A DNA stretch of 64,000 nucleotides from Cupriavidus taiwanensis. Its GTDB lineage: Bacteria; Pseudomonadota; Gammaproteobacteria; Burkholderiales; Burkholderiaceae. Position 1 is the first letter of the stretch. Each line of letters begins with the position of its first letter. The stretch is taken from positions 2,894,894 through 2,958,893 of the forward strand of contig NZ_LT977070.1 of the NCBI RefSeq assembly GCF_900250075.1. Reading direction: 5' to 3'. Below the pieces are notes generated by a model that had not been told where the DNA came from, searched no databases, and worked only from the letters and a program-made list of their open reading frames with translations. Position numbers and translations under genes: made by a program. Positions 30,497 to 38,966 of the stretch are shown here, piece by piece.

Positions 30497-30567
30497 ACGT
30501 CATTCCCGCGTAGGCGGGAATCCAGCGTCTTTAAAAGTCGCTGGGTCCCCGCCTGCGCGGGGACGAC
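30497..30567. repeat. Dispersed palindromic repeat, family A (full copy)
   Basis: Same architecture as 8884-8961: left arm CGTCATTCCCGCGTAGGCGG, shared centre CCAGCGTCTTTAAAAGTCGC, right arm ending GCGCGGGGACGAC. The central 20 bp differ from the first copy at only a few positions, while the arms vary by compensating changes. Confidence 0.8.
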
Positions 30568-30625
30568 AACCGCCTGGAAATATCAGGCATCGGTTAATGT
30601 CCGCGGCGCCCGCATTGTATAGCCA

Positions 30626-31192
30626 TCAGGTCTTCGGCAGTGTGACACCGTGCTGGCCCTGGTACTTGCCGCCCCGGTCGGCGTACGAGGTCTCGCAGAT
30701 CTCGTCGCTCTCGAAGAACAGTACCTGGGCGCAGCCCTCGCCGGCGTAGATCTTGGCTGGCAGCGGCGTGGTGTTGGAAAACTCCAGCGTCACATAGCCT
30801 TCCCATTCCGGCTCGAACGGCGTCACGTTGACGATGATGCCGCAGCGGGCGTAGGTGCTCTTGCCCAGGCAGATGGTTAGCACGCTGCGCGGGATGCGGA
30901 AATATTCCATCGTGCGCGCCAGCGCGAACGAATTGGGCGGGATGATGCAGACCTCGCCCTTGAAGTCCACGAACGACTTCTCGTCGAAGTTCTTCGGGTC
31001 GACGATGGTGCTGTTGATATTGGTGAAGATCTTGAATTCGTCGGCGCAGCGGATGTCGTAGCCGTAGCTCGAGGTGCCGTACGACACGATCTTGCGGCCG
31101 TCGGCCTCCCGGACCTGGCCTGGCTCGAACGGCTCGATCATGCCGTGCTGCTCCGCCATGCGGCGGATCCATTTGTCGGATTTGATGCTCAT
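30626..31192 (-). CDS. dcd: dCTP deaminase
   Basis: Deaminates dCTP to dUTP, feeding thymidylate synthesis. It has 188 residues, the family length. Conserved blocks include [12 protein letters not shown] at the start, [13 protein letters not shown], the catalytic-region [19 protein letters not shown] (Glu as general base) and [11 protein letters not shown] use the ATG at 31192 and ignore the upstream extension. A single gene between the decarboxylase and fdhD. Confidence 0.96.
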   Translation of the reverse strand: MSIKSDKWIRRMAEQHGMIEPFEPGQVREADGRKIVSYGTSSYGYDIRCADEFKIFTNINSTIVDPKNFDEKSFVDFKGEVCIIPPNSFALARTMEYFRIPRSVLTICLGKSTYARCGIIVNVTPFEPEWEGYVTLEFSNTTPLPAKIYAGEGCAQVLFFESDEICETSYADRGGKYQGQHGVTLPKT

Positions 31193-31286
31193 AGGGTTGG
31201 GAGGATAGACGGCTCGGAGTGCGCCGCATTGTACAACCATTCGGCGCGCGCCCCCCAAAGCCTCGAAGCGGCCATGCAAGTGGCCG

Positions 31287-32117
31287 CTACGCCACTACAT
31301 CCTCGGGCTGGCGGTGGCGGAAGCGCTCGCGCCCGGTATAGAGCAGGAAGTGCTTGCCGGTGCAGCGCGCGAACAGCGTCAGGTTGACGCGCCGGGCCAT
31401 CTGGTAGCCCATCTGCGTCACGCCCGAGCGCGACAGCAGGAACGGGATGCCCATCTGCGCGCCCTTGATCACCATTTCGGAAGTGAGGCGCCCGGTGGTG
31501 TAGAAGATCTTGTCGCCGCCAGTCATGCCTTCGAGCCACATGCGCCCGGCAATCGCGTCGACGGCATTGTGGCGGCCGACGTCCTCGACGAACATCAGCA
31601 GCTCGGTGCCGTGGAACAGCGCGCAGCCATGCACCGAGCCGGCCTGCTTGTACACCGACTGCTGCAGCCGGATGGTGTCGATGATGCCGTACAGGGTGTC
31701 CTGGTCGAGCGTCGGGCCCAGCGGTAGGCGGATGCTGTCGACCTCGTCCAGCAGCGAGCCGAACACGGTGCCCTGGCCGCAGCCCGTGGTCACCACGCGG
31801 CGCGCGGTGCGCTCCTCGATGCGGTCGACGCCGGTACGGGTGGTCACCGCGGCCGATTCGGTTTCCCAGTCGACCTGCACCGCGGCAATGTCCTCGATCG
31901 ATTCCACCAGGCGCTGGTTGCGCAGGTAGCCCAGCACCAGGTGCTCTGGTGCGCCGCCCAGCGTCATCAGCGTGACCAGCTCGCGCTTGTCGAGATAGAC
32001 CGTCAGCGGCCGCTCGCCCGGCAGGTAGGCCGCGCGCACGCGCCCTTGCTCGTCGACGACTTCAACCTCTTCGATCAGGGGAACGGCTGCCTGGGTAAGC
32101 TCGGGACGCAAGGTCAT
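31287..32117 (-). CDS. fdhD: Formate dehydrogenase sulfurtransferase FdhD
   Basis: Delivers sulfur to the molybdenum cofactor of formate dehydrogenase. It has 276 residues. Typical blocks are [55 protein letters not shown] and [13 protein letters not shown]. The loop that carries the CxxC pair in the E. coli protein reads GCGQGTVFG here, so only one cysteine is visible. The ATG at 32117 is chosen by family start. It closes the formate dehydrogenase cluster at its 3' side. Confidence 0.93.
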   Translation of the reverse strand: MTLRPELTQAAVPLIEEVEVVDEQGRVRAAYLPGERPLTVYLDKRELVTLMTLGGAPEHLVLGYLRNQRLVESIEDIAAVQVDWETESAAVTTRTGVDRIEERTARRVVTTGCGQGTVFGSLLDEVDSIRLPLGPTLDQDTLYGIIDTIRLQQSVYKQAGSVHGCALFHGTELLMFVEDVGRHNAVDAIAGRMWLEGMTGGDKIFYTTGRLTSEMVIKGAQMGIPFLLSRSGVTQMGYQMARRVNLTLFARCTGKHFLLYTGRERFRHRQPEDVVA

Positions 32118-32172
32118 GACGAGGGACTCGGGGCTGCGGGTGAAGCCCCGAGCGGCATGCAGGGGGCAGAAG

Positions 32173-32529
32173 TTATGGCGCCTTTGCGGACGATTGTACC
32201 GCGCCTGCCGCGGGGGCACCGGCGGTGCTGGCGATGGCCGGGACCGGCGCCACGAACGGTCCCGGATCGGCGCAGGCGGCGGTCTGCACCGGCTCTCGCG
32301 CCTGCTGCCCGTGCGCCTTGCGGTCGGCCAGGTAATGCGCGGCGATCTTGTCCTGGGCACGGCACAGCTGGTACGCCGCGACCTTGTCGGACCAGGCGGC
32401 GCGCGCCCGGGTCTCGGCGGCCTTGGCCTGCTGGGCTTCGGTCGGCGCGGGCAGCTTGGCCAGCGCGCCCGGGGCGAAGGCCGTGCAGGCGGCACCGGCA
32501 ACGGCAATCAGCGTCAGGATGCGTGTCAT
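32173..32529 (-). CDS. Small secreted protein of the formate dehydrogenase cluster
   Basis: A 118-residue protein of unknown family. An N-terminal signal peptide (TRILTLIAVAGAACTAFAPGALA, cut near residue 24) is followed by a helical segment rich in Ala and Gln (PTEAQQAKAAETRARAAWSDKVAAYQ, in part) with two cysteines, and an Ala/Pro-rich tail. The gene lies between fdhC and fdhD on the same strand. A periplasmic accessory role is only a guess from position. Confidence 0.65.
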   Translation of the reverse strand: MTRILTLIAVAGAACTAFAPGALAKLPAPTEAQQAKAAETRARAAWSDKVAAYQLCRAQDKIAAHYLADRKAHGQQAREPVQTAACADPGPFVAPVPAIASTAGAPAAGAVQSSAKAP

Positions 32530-32576
32530 GGTTCTGGATTCCTGCTGTGTCGTGGGACCCGCTCGCCAGGGCTGCG

Positions 32577-33803
32577 TCAGGCTTCGCCGGGACTCTGCCG
32601 CGCCGGCCGGGCCGCGGCGGCGTCCGGGCTGGCCGAACGCTGGGCCGGGATCTTGCCGGACTTGATGTCGTCGTACCAGAGCTCGTGGTGCTCCTTGGCC
32701 CAGGCCTCGTCGACCCAGCCATCGCGCATGGCACGGTACGCGCCTTCCATGCCGATGGTGCCCATATAGATATGGCCGCACGCCATGGCAGTCATCAGCA
32801 CCGCCGAGATGCCGTGGATCACGTTGGCGATCTGCATGGTGGCGCGGTAGTAGTCCATGCCGGGCACGATCATGTCGAGCACCCAGCCCGAGGCCGACAG
32901 CACCAGGCCGAACACGAACACACCCACCCAGAACCACATCTTCTCGCCGGCGTTGAAGCGCCCGCTCGGCACGTGCTTGCCCGAGGCCAGCCCGCCGAGG
33001 CTGGTGACCCAGCGGACGTCGTCGCGGCTGGGCAGGTTGTCGCGCAGGAACACCACGAAGGCGACGATCACCGACAGCGTGAAGATCGGCCCCACCACGT
33101 TGTGCAGGTTCTTCAGGATGTAGCTGAGCCAGCCGAACAGCATATGGCCCATCAGCGGCAGCAGGAAATGCTTGCCCAGCAGCATCACGATGCCCGACAC
33201 CGCCAGCACCACGAAGGAAATCGCCATGGTCCAGTGGACGATGCGCTCGAGCGGGGTAAAGCGCTCGATCATGCGGCCGGTCTTGGGCGTGCGCAGCGGG
33301 ATGGTGCCGCGCCACAGGAAGAAGCCAAGGATCGCCACCGGCACGATCAGCAGCAGCCAGCCGCCCCAGACCGTGATGACGCCGTTGCGGAACAGCCGCC
33401 ACGACTGGCCGGTGCGCTGGATCAGCACCCCGGCTTCCTTGTCGGGCAGGCTGCTGTAGTGGCGCTGGTCGGAATTGACCTCGCGCCACATCGGCGCGTT
33501 GTTGCCGGGCTGCGTGACGCTGCGCTGCTGCTGCGACCTGGCCTCGGCGGCGATGTCGCGCGGCGGGATGTTGAAGATGTTCTCGGACGCAATGCCGGCC
33601 AGCGGCTGGGCCGGATGCGTGGCCGGGTTGTTGGCGTCGGCGCTGGCTGATGCGGTCGCCGGTCCGGTCGACGGCCCCGGCGCGGGTGCCGGGGCCTGTG
33701 CCACGGCATTGCCGGCCGCGGCCAGCGCCAGCGCGCCGGCAGTCAGCCAAACCCGCCAGCCACGCCAGCCTCCGGCGCGGCATCGATTGTGCGACGGCGT
33801 CAT
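32577..33803 (-). CDS. fdhC: Formate dehydrogenase gamma subunit, cytochrome b
   Basis: Membrane subunit that passes electrons from the Fe-S subunit through b-type haems to quinone. It has 408 residues, about twice E. coli FdnI. The additional N-terminal part holds a signal-like segment (residues 12-35), an Ala/Pro-rich stretch and about 80 periplasmic residues before the first core helix. The core shows RFTPLERIVHWTMAISF (haem His), LKNLHNVVGPIFT, NAGEKMWFWVGV and MACGHIYMGT. AAGGAGG precedes the ATG at 33803. Part of the fdhABC operon. Confidence 0.92.
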   Translation of the reverse strand: MTPSHNRCRAGGWRGWRVWLTAGALALAAAGNAVAQAPAPAPGPSTGPATASASADANNPATHPAQPLAGIASENIFNIPPRDIAAEARSQQQRSVTQPGNNAPMWREVNSDQRHYSSLPDKEAGVLIQRTGQSWRLFRNGVITVWGGWLLLIVPVAILGFFLWRGTIPLRTPKTGRMIERFTPLERIVHWTMAISFVVLAVSGIVMLLGKHFLLPLMGHMLFGWLSYILKNLHNVVGPIFTLSVIVAFVVFLRDNLPSRDDVRWVTSLGGLASGKHVPSGRFNAGEKMWFWVGVFVFGLVLSASGWVLDMIVPGMDYYRATMQIANVIHGISAVLMTAMACGHIYMGTIGMEGAYRAMRDGWVDEAWAKEHHELWYDDIKSGKIPAQRSASPDAAAARPARQSPGEA

Positions 33804-33852
33804 AGCCCCTCCTTCAGTTCCCGGCTGGCGGGAAGTCCACACGGCGGCGCGG

Positions 33853-34089
33853 TCATTGCACCCGGTTGTACTCGTTCTGCAACTGGTTGCGCTGGCGGAT
33901 CTGGTTGTTCCAGCTGTTGCGGTCGCCCGCGGTCCAGCCCTTGGCCACGAACGGATCGTCCGGTGCGCCCTGGAAGGCCTGGGCGTCGGCCTTGCTGTGC
34001 GACGGACCGATGGTCTGCGGCTTCTCGCCGCACGCGGCCAGCAGCACGCCGCACAGCGACACCAGTGCAACGACGCGGATGCGATTCAT
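33853..34089 (-). CDS. Small lipoprotein between formate dehydrogenase beta and gamma genes
   Basis: A 78-residue protein with a lipobox: LCGVLLAAC gives a lipidated cysteine at residue 20. The mature part (GEKPQTIGPSHSKADAQAFQ...) is polar and ends in an Asn/Gln/Arg-rich helix (WNNQIRQRNQLQNEYNRVQ). The start overlaps the fdhB stop by 4 bp (ATGA), so it is made together with the enzyme. I do not recognise a family. It may help anchor or assemble the periplasmic complex. Confidence 0.75.
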   Translation of the reverse strand: MNRIRVVALVSLCGVLLAACGEKPQTIGPSHSKADAQAFQGAPDDPFVAKGWTAGDRNSWNNQIRQRNQLQNEYNRVQ

Positions 34090-34787
34090 GACGCTTTCCC
34101 TCCTGCAGGTGCCGTGGCGGCCGGCGCGGTCGGGGCGGCGGGCGCGGCTGGTGTGGGCGCGGGCTGCTGCGCCGGTGCCGCGGGCTTCGCGCCGGCCTGG
34201 GCATTGCCATAGGCCGTGCCCCAGCCGAACACGTCGCCGCCGGTGCCGCGCTTGATCACGCGGTTGCGCAGGATATCGGCAATCACGTCGCCGTCGCCGC
34301 CCAGCAGCGCCTTGGTCGAGCACATCTCGGCGCACAGCGGCAGCTTGCCTTCGGCAAGCCGGTTGCGGCCGTATTTCTCGAACTCCGCTTCCGAGCCGTT
34401 TTTCTCCGGGCCGCCGGCGCAGAAGGTGCACTTGTCCATCTTGCCGCGCACGCCGAAGGTGCCGGTCGACGGAAACTGCGGCGCGCCGAACGGGCAAGCG
34501 TACGAGCAGTAGCCGCAGCCGATGCAGACGTCCTTGTCGTGCAGCACCACGCCGTCCTCGGTGCGGTAGAAGCAGTCGACCGGGCAGACCGCCATGCAGG
34601 GCGCGTCCGAGCAGTGCATGCAGGCCACCGAGATCGATTTCTCGGCGCCGACCATGCCATCGTTGACCGTGACCACGCGGCGCCGGTTCACCCCCCAGGG
34701 CACCTCGTGCTCGTTCTTGCAGGCAGTGACGCAGCTGTTGCACTCGATGCAGCGCTCGGCGTCACAGATAAATTTCATGCGTGCCAT
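34086..34787 (-). CDS. fdhB: Formate dehydrogenase beta subunit, 4Fe-4S protein
   Basis: Electron-transfer subunit with four [4Fe-4S] clusters. Cysteine motifs: CIECNSCVTAC near residue 13, CMHCSDAPCMAVCP near 56, CIGCGYCSYACP near 88 and the later CTFC...C...C set. It has 233 residues, with an Ala/Pro-rich C-terminal tail of about 40 residues. Unlike E. coli FdnH it has no C-terminal membrane helix visible. The start at 34787 follows AGAGGA; it is 15 bp after fdhA. Works with FdhA and FdhC to send electrons from formate to quinone. Confidence 0.94.
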   Translation of the reverse strand: MARMKFICDAERCIECNSCVTACKNEHEVPWGVNRRRVVTVNDGMVGAEKSISVACMHCSDAPCMAVCPVDCFYRTEDGVVLHDKDVCIGCGYCSYACPFGAPQFPSTGTFGVRGKMDKCTFCAGGPEKNGSEAEFEKYGRNRLAEGKLPLCAEMCSTKALLGGDGDVIADILRNRVIKRGTGGDVFGWGTAYGNAQAGAKPAAPAQQPAPTPAAPAAPTAPAATAPAGGKAS

Positions 34788-34802
34788 GGTGTTCCTCTGC
34801 GC

Positions 34803-37800
34803 TTAGGCAAACCGCTCGATCTGGCAAATGGTGGTCTTGGTTTCCTGCATCATCGTCACCGAGTCGTAGCCGTATGTGGTGGCGGTATTGACTGCCTCGC
34901 CACGCACCACCGGCATCGCGCCCTCGGGGTAGTAGTCCTTCAGGTCCTTGCCCTGCCACCAGCCCGAGAAGTGGAACGGGATGAAGGCGGTATCGGGCCC
35001 GACCCGCTCGGTCACCAGCGCGCGCACCTTCAGCGTGGCGCCGGTCGGGGTCTTGACCCAGCAGTAGTCGCCGTTGCGGATGCCCCGGTCGGACGCGGCG
35101 CGCGGGTTGATCTCGACGAAGTTCTCCTGCTGCAGTTCCGCCAGCCACGGGTTGGAACGGGTTTCCTCGCCCCCGCCCTCGTACTCGACCAGGCGCCCGG
35201 AAGTCAGGATGATCGGGAATTTCTCGGCCACCTTGTTTTCGAGGTTGCGCTGCTGCACGGACTTGTACAGCGTCGGCAGCCGCCAGAACGCCATCTTGTC
35301 GTCGTGGGTCGGATACTTGGCGACCATGTCGGGACGCGTCGAGTACAGCGGCTCGCGGTGCTGCGGGATGGGGTCAGGGAAGTTCCAGACCACCGCGCGT
35401 GCCTTGGCGTTGCCGAACGGATGGCAGCCATGGTTCTTCAGCACCACGCGCTGGATGCCGCCGGACAGGTCGGTCTTCCAGTTCTTGCCCTCGGCCTTGG
35501 CCTTCTCGGCATCGGTCAGGTCGTCCCACCAGCCCAGCTTCTTCAGCAGCACGTGGTCGAACTCGGGATAGCCGGTGGTGATCTCCGCGCCCAGCGAGTG
35601 CGAGCCATCCTCGGCCAGCAGGTTGACGCCGTCGCGCTCCACGCCGAAATTGGCGCGGAAGTTGCCGCCGCCGTCCATCACGTGCTTGGTGGTGTCGTAC
35701 AGGTTGGGCGAGCCCGGATGCTTCAGCTCCGGCGTGCCATAGCATGGCCACGGCAGCCCGAAGTAGTCGCCGGTCAGGTCATAGCCGGTGACCGGGTCCT
35801 TGCCCGACTTGCAGCGCAGCGTCTTGACGTCGAACATCTGCATATTGCGCATGTGCGACTTCAGGCGTTCGGGCGACTGGCCGGTGTAGCCAATGGTCCA
35901 GTTGCTGGCGTTTATCTCGCGCAGGATCGATTCCGGCTCCGGTTCCATCCAGGTCCGGCCGGCCCGCTTGACCTCGATCATCTTGTAGTTCTTCGACAGC
36001 TCCTTGCCGAAGCCGAGCTTGTCGGCGAACGCCTGCATCAGCGTGTGGTCGGGCATCGATTCGAACAGCGGCTCGATGACCTTCTCGCGCCATTGCAGCG
36101 AGCGGTTCGAGGCCGTGCACGAGCCCGAGGTCTCGAACTGCGTCGCGGCGGGCAGCAGGTACACCGCGCGGTTGGGGTTGACCTTGTCGCCTTCGGCCGG
36201 CGGCATGTTGGCCATGGCCGCGGTTGCCGACGGGTACGGGTCCACCACCACCAGCAGGTCCAGCTTGTCGAGCGCCTTCTTCATTTCCAGGCCGCGCGTC
36301 TGCGAGTTCGGGGCATGGCCCCAGAAGAACACGCCGCGCACGTTGTTGTCCTGGTCGATCAGCTCGTTCTTCTCGGTCACGATATCGATCCAGCGCGACA
36401 CCGTGGTGCCCGACTTCTCCATCATCGCCTGCGACACGAACTGCTTCTTGATCCATTCGTAGTCCACGCCCCAGACCGCCGCGTAGTGCTTCCACGCGCC
36501 GGTGGCCAGGCCGTAGTAGCCCGGCAGCGAATCGGGGTTGGGGCCGACGTCGGTGGCACCCTGCACGTTGTCGTGGCCGCGGAAAATGTTGGCGCCGCCG
36601 CCCGCCACGCCGATATTGCCCAGCGCCAGCTGCACGATGCACGAGGCGCGCACGATCGCGTTGCCGATGGTGTGCTGGGTCTGGCCCATGCACCACACCA
36701 GCGTGCTGGGCCGGTTCTTGGCCATGGTCTCGGCCACCAGGTAGACCTGCGCCTCGGGCACGCCGGTGACCTCCTCGACCTTGTCGGGGGTCCACTTGGC
36801 CAGCACCTCTTCCTTGATCTTGTCCATGCCGTAGACACGGTCGTTCAGGTACTTCTGGTCTTCCCAGCCGTTCTTGAAGATGTGGTACAGCACCCCGAAC
36901 AGGAATGCGATATCGGTGCCCGAGCGGATCCGCACATAGTGGTGCGCCTTGGCCGCGGTGCGCGTGAAGCGCGGATCGACCACGATCACCTTGCAGCCGT
37001 TCTCCTTGGCATGCAGCAGGTGCAGCATCGACACCGGGTGCGCCTCGGCCGCGTTCGAACCGATATACAACGCAGCCTTCGAGTTCTGCATGTCGTTGTA
37101 CGAGTTCGTCATCGCACCGTAGCCCCAGGTGTTGGCCACGCCCGCCACCGTGGTGGAGTGGCAGATGCGCGCCTGGTGGTCGGTGTTGTTGGTGCCGAAG
37201 AACGACACCCACTTGCGCAGCAGGTAGGCCTGCTCGTTGCTGTGCTTGGACGAGCCGACGAAGAACAGCGAGTCCGGGCCGGTCTGCTGGCGGATCTCCT
37301 TCATCTTCGCGGTGATCTCGTCGAGCGCCTGGTCCCAGCCGATGCGCTGGTACTTGCCGTTGACCAGCTTCATCGGGTACTTGAGCCGGTATTCGCCGTG
37401 GCCGTGTTCGCGCAGGGCGGCGCCCTTGGCGCAGTGCGCGCCCATGTTGAGGGGCGAATCGAACACCGGCTCCTGGCGGATCCACACGCCGTTCTGCACC
37501 ACCGCGTCGACCGCGCAGCCGACCGAGCAGTGGCCGCACACGGTGCGCCTGACCACGATGCCGGTCTTGCCGTCGCCGGCGGCCTTCTTGTCGTCGGCGG
37601 CGTCGGCCTTGCGCAGCAGCGTCAGCTGCCCGGCCGCGAGGCCGGCGCCGACGCCGATGCCGGAGCGCTTGAGGAAGCTGCGGCGGTCCATGGTCGGCAT
37701 GGCGCCGGCCAGGCTGGCCGCGAGTCTTTGGGAGAGCCGGCCGGAGCTCGCGCCGGCGGAGTCGGGCCGGTTGGCGTGGCCGTCAGCGAGGCGGGCGGAT

Positions 37801-37835
37801 GCGCCCTGCGCCGCGCGTTTGCGGGTCAAGATCAT
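34803..37835 (-). CDS. fdhA: Formate dehydrogenase alpha subunit, molybdopterin-dependent
   Basis: Catalytic subunit oxidising formate to CO2, 1010 residues. The Tat signal DRRSFLKR starts at residue 50. Then comes the [4Fe-4S] motif CGHCSVGC near 100, and ARICHSTTVAG near 225, where Cys225-His226 replace the selenocysteine-His of E. coli FdnG. The rest is the molybdopterin oxidoreductase fold with C-terminal dinucleotide-binding domain (NPRAASDRGIRNGD). The Tat signal implies a periplasmic site. The start at 37835 has GAGGTGAG upstream, but leaves 49 residues before the Tat motif, an unusually long n-region; ATG codons at 37700 and 37691 are alternatives. Confidence 0.95.
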   Translation of the reverse strand: MILTRKRAAQGASARLADGHANRPDSAGASSGRLSQRLAASLAGAMPTMDRRSFLKRSGIGVGAGLAAGQLTLLRKADAADDKKAAGDGKTGIVVRRTVCGHCSVGCAVDAVVQNGVWIRQEPVFDSPLNMGAHCAKGAALREHGHGEYRLKYPMKLVNGKYQRIGWDQALDEITAKMKEIRQQTGPDSLFFVGSSKHSNEQAYLLRKWVSFFGTNNTDHQARICHSTTVAGVANTWGYGAMTNSYNDMQNSKAALYIGSNAAEAHPVSMLHLLHAKENGCKVIVVDPRFTRTAAKAHHYVRIRSGTDIAFLFGVLYHIFKNGWEDQKYLNDRVYGMDKIKEEVLAKWTPDKVEEVTGVPEAQVYLVAETMAKNRPSTLVWCMGQTQHTIGNAIVRASCIVQLALGNIGVAGGGANIFRGHDNVQGATDVGPNPDSLPGYYGLATGAWKHYAAVWGVDYEWIKKQFVSQAMMEKSGTTVSRWIDIVTEKNELIDQDNNVRGVFFWGHAPNSQTRGLEMKKALDKLDLLVVVDPYPSATAAMANMPPAEGDKVNPNRAVYLLPAATQFETSGSCTASNRSLQWREKVIEPLFESMPDHTLMQAFADKLGFGKELSKNYKMIEVKRAGRTWMEPEPESILREINASNWTIGYTGQSPERLKSHMRNMQMFDVKTLRCKSGKDPVTGYDLTGDYFGLPWPCYGTPELKHPGSPNLYDTTKHVMDGGGNFRANFGVERDGVNLLAEDGSHSLGAEITTGYPEFDHVLLKKLGWWDDLTDAEKAKAEGKNWKTDLSGGIQRVVLKNHGCHPFGNAKARAVVWNFPDPIPQHREPLYSTRPDMVAKYPTHDDKMAFWRLPTLYKSVQQRNLENKVAEKFPIILTSGRLVEYEGGGEETRSNPWLAELQQENFVEINPRAASDRGIRNGDYCWVKTPTGATLKVRALVTERVGPDTAFIPFHFSGWWQGKDLKDYYPEGAMPVVRGEAVNTATTYGYDSVTMMQETKTTICQIERFA

Positions 37836-37908
37836 GTCTCACCTCAGAAACGGACGACTGGATTGCGTCCGGTTGCAGGCGGCGCGCCAGACCACGCCGC
37901 CGTGGCAG

Positions 37909-38124
37909 TTACACCAGCGTGGTCCGGTAATACTTGCGGATGTGGTCGGAGACCCGGTAACCCTTGCTGTCCGACGGAGGATCGGTGGGTTCCGGCAGGG
38001 CTGCAGCCTGGCCCGGCATGGCGGGCGCGCGCGCGCTCAGCGCTGCCGCACCGGTGGCGGCGGCTACAACTCCGGCGCCCGCGAGAAACGTGCGGCGCGC
38101 GACCCTGGTTGGCTTTTCTCTCAT
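37909..38124 (-). CDS. Formate dehydrogenase-region Tat-signal mini-protein
   Basis: A 71-residue protein made of a twin-arginine signal (ARRTFLAGAGVVAAATGAAA) and a short tail containing GYRVSDHIRKYYRTT. This matches the known small family found immediately upstream of formate dehydrogenase alpha genes and defined as a 'formate dehydrogenase region Tat target'. It precedes fdhA by 73 bp and is the first gene of the structural operon. The function is not established; a role in export or maturation of the complex is likely. Confidence 0.88.
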   Translation of the reverse strand: MREKPTRVARRTFLAGAGVVAAATGAAALSARAPAMPGQAAALPEPTDPPSDSKGYRVSDHIRKYYRTTLV

Positions 38125-38163
38125 GTGGGGGCTCCTCGGTTGTCAAAGCCCGATGGTTGTGCC

Positions 38164-38194
38164 GTTATGCGTTGTTATGCATATTCTAGAATCA
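38164..38194. promoter_or_regulatory. AT-rich control region of the formate dehydrogenase operon
   Basis: GTTATGC occurs twice, at 38164-38170 and 38174-38180, exactly one helical turn apart, directly followed by the 10-bp palindrome ATTCTAGAAT. This AT-rich patch lies about 40 bp before the start of the Tat mini-protein gene, where the promoter for the minus-strand operon is expected. The binding protein is unknown. Confidence 0.4.
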
Positions 38195-38291
38195 ACTGGA
38201 AGGAAAGACCATGACAAGCACGGGTTTTTCCTTACCTTCTGCTTCAACTTGAGCTAAGAAACCTGCGCCCTGCGCCGCATCGGTCCCGCGC

Positions 38292-38930
38292 TCAGGTCAT
38301 CTCGAGCGCCACCGCCTCGATCCCGGCGAAAGTGCCCAGCAGTCCGGCCACGCTGCGATAGAAGCGCGCCTGCGGGTGCGCCGCCACCGCATCGCACAAG
38401 GGCTCGATCCAGGGCTGCATATGCTTCGCATAGAAGCGCTGCTGCTCGCCCAGGTTGGACACCGACAGGTCGTCGCCCGCCACCAGGAAGCGCATCACCT
38501 CGCACAGCGTGGCGATGTGGTCCTCGGTCTCGCTGACGCCTTCGTGGCGCTCCAGCCCGTAGCGGGCCAGGTCTTCGCGCAGCGCCACCAGCGGGCGCTC
38601 GTTGAGGAAGCCGGTCATATAGAAAGAGCCGTAGAGGAACACGTCCTGGCGTCCCACGCCGACGAACAGTTGCCGGTACTCCTCCTCTGCCTCGGCCGCG
38701 GTAGTCTCGGATGCTGCGTCGCACAACGCGTTCCACGCCTTGCCCAGCACGGTCTTCGCGTCTTCGCCCACGGCGCGGTTGGCCGCGATGTGATGCAGCA
38801 AGGCCGCGTCCGGGGCGCGATAGAACAGCGTCGCGAGCAGACCGTACAGGTCGGCGCGAGCGGTGTCTTCGCTGTCCGCGGGGTCGGCGGGCGGCGCGGC
38901 GGTGAGCTGGATCGGCTGGAAATCTGTCAT
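38292..38930 (-). CDS. TorD/DmsD-family maturation chaperone
   Basis: A 212-residue all-helical protein of the TorD family. It shows ARADLYGLLATLFYRAP near residue 25, EEYRQLFVGVGRQDVFLYGSFYMTGFLNERPL (Y..LFVG..pYgS) near 85, and VSETEDHIATLCEVMRFL near 130, the family signature ExxDHIxxxLEfM. Such proteins bind Tat signals and hold molybdoenzyme apoproteins until cofactor is inserted. Its place beside fdhA makes FdhA or the Tat mini-protein the likely client. Confidence 0.9.
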   Translation of the reverse strand: MTDFQPIQLTAAPPADPADSEDTARADLYGLLATLFYRAPDAALLHHIAANRAVGEDAKTVLGKAWNALCDAASETTAAEAEEEYRQLFVGVGRQDVFLYGSFYMTGFLNERPLVALREDLARYGLERHEGVSETEDHIATLCEVMRFLVAGDDLSVSNLGEQQRFYAKHMQPWIEPLCDAVAAHPQARFYRSVAGLLGTFAGIEAVALEMT

Positions 38931-38966
38931 GTCGTGATGAATTGTGCCCGGTGGGCCGGGCGGGTC

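Noticed and set aside
34539..38189. A plus-strand open frame of more than 1200 codons opposite fdhA and fdhB
   Set aside because: It is a shadow of the high-GC codon pattern of the formate dehydrogenase genes. It has repetitive His/Arg/Gln/Val composition, no known domain and no ribosome site.
38211..38252. A 13-codon plus-strand ORF with a good ribosome site before the formate dehydrogenase chaperone gene
   Set aside because: Too short to support and encodes nothing recognisable. The AGGAAAG-like sequence is probably part of the AT-rich promoter region of the opposite strand.
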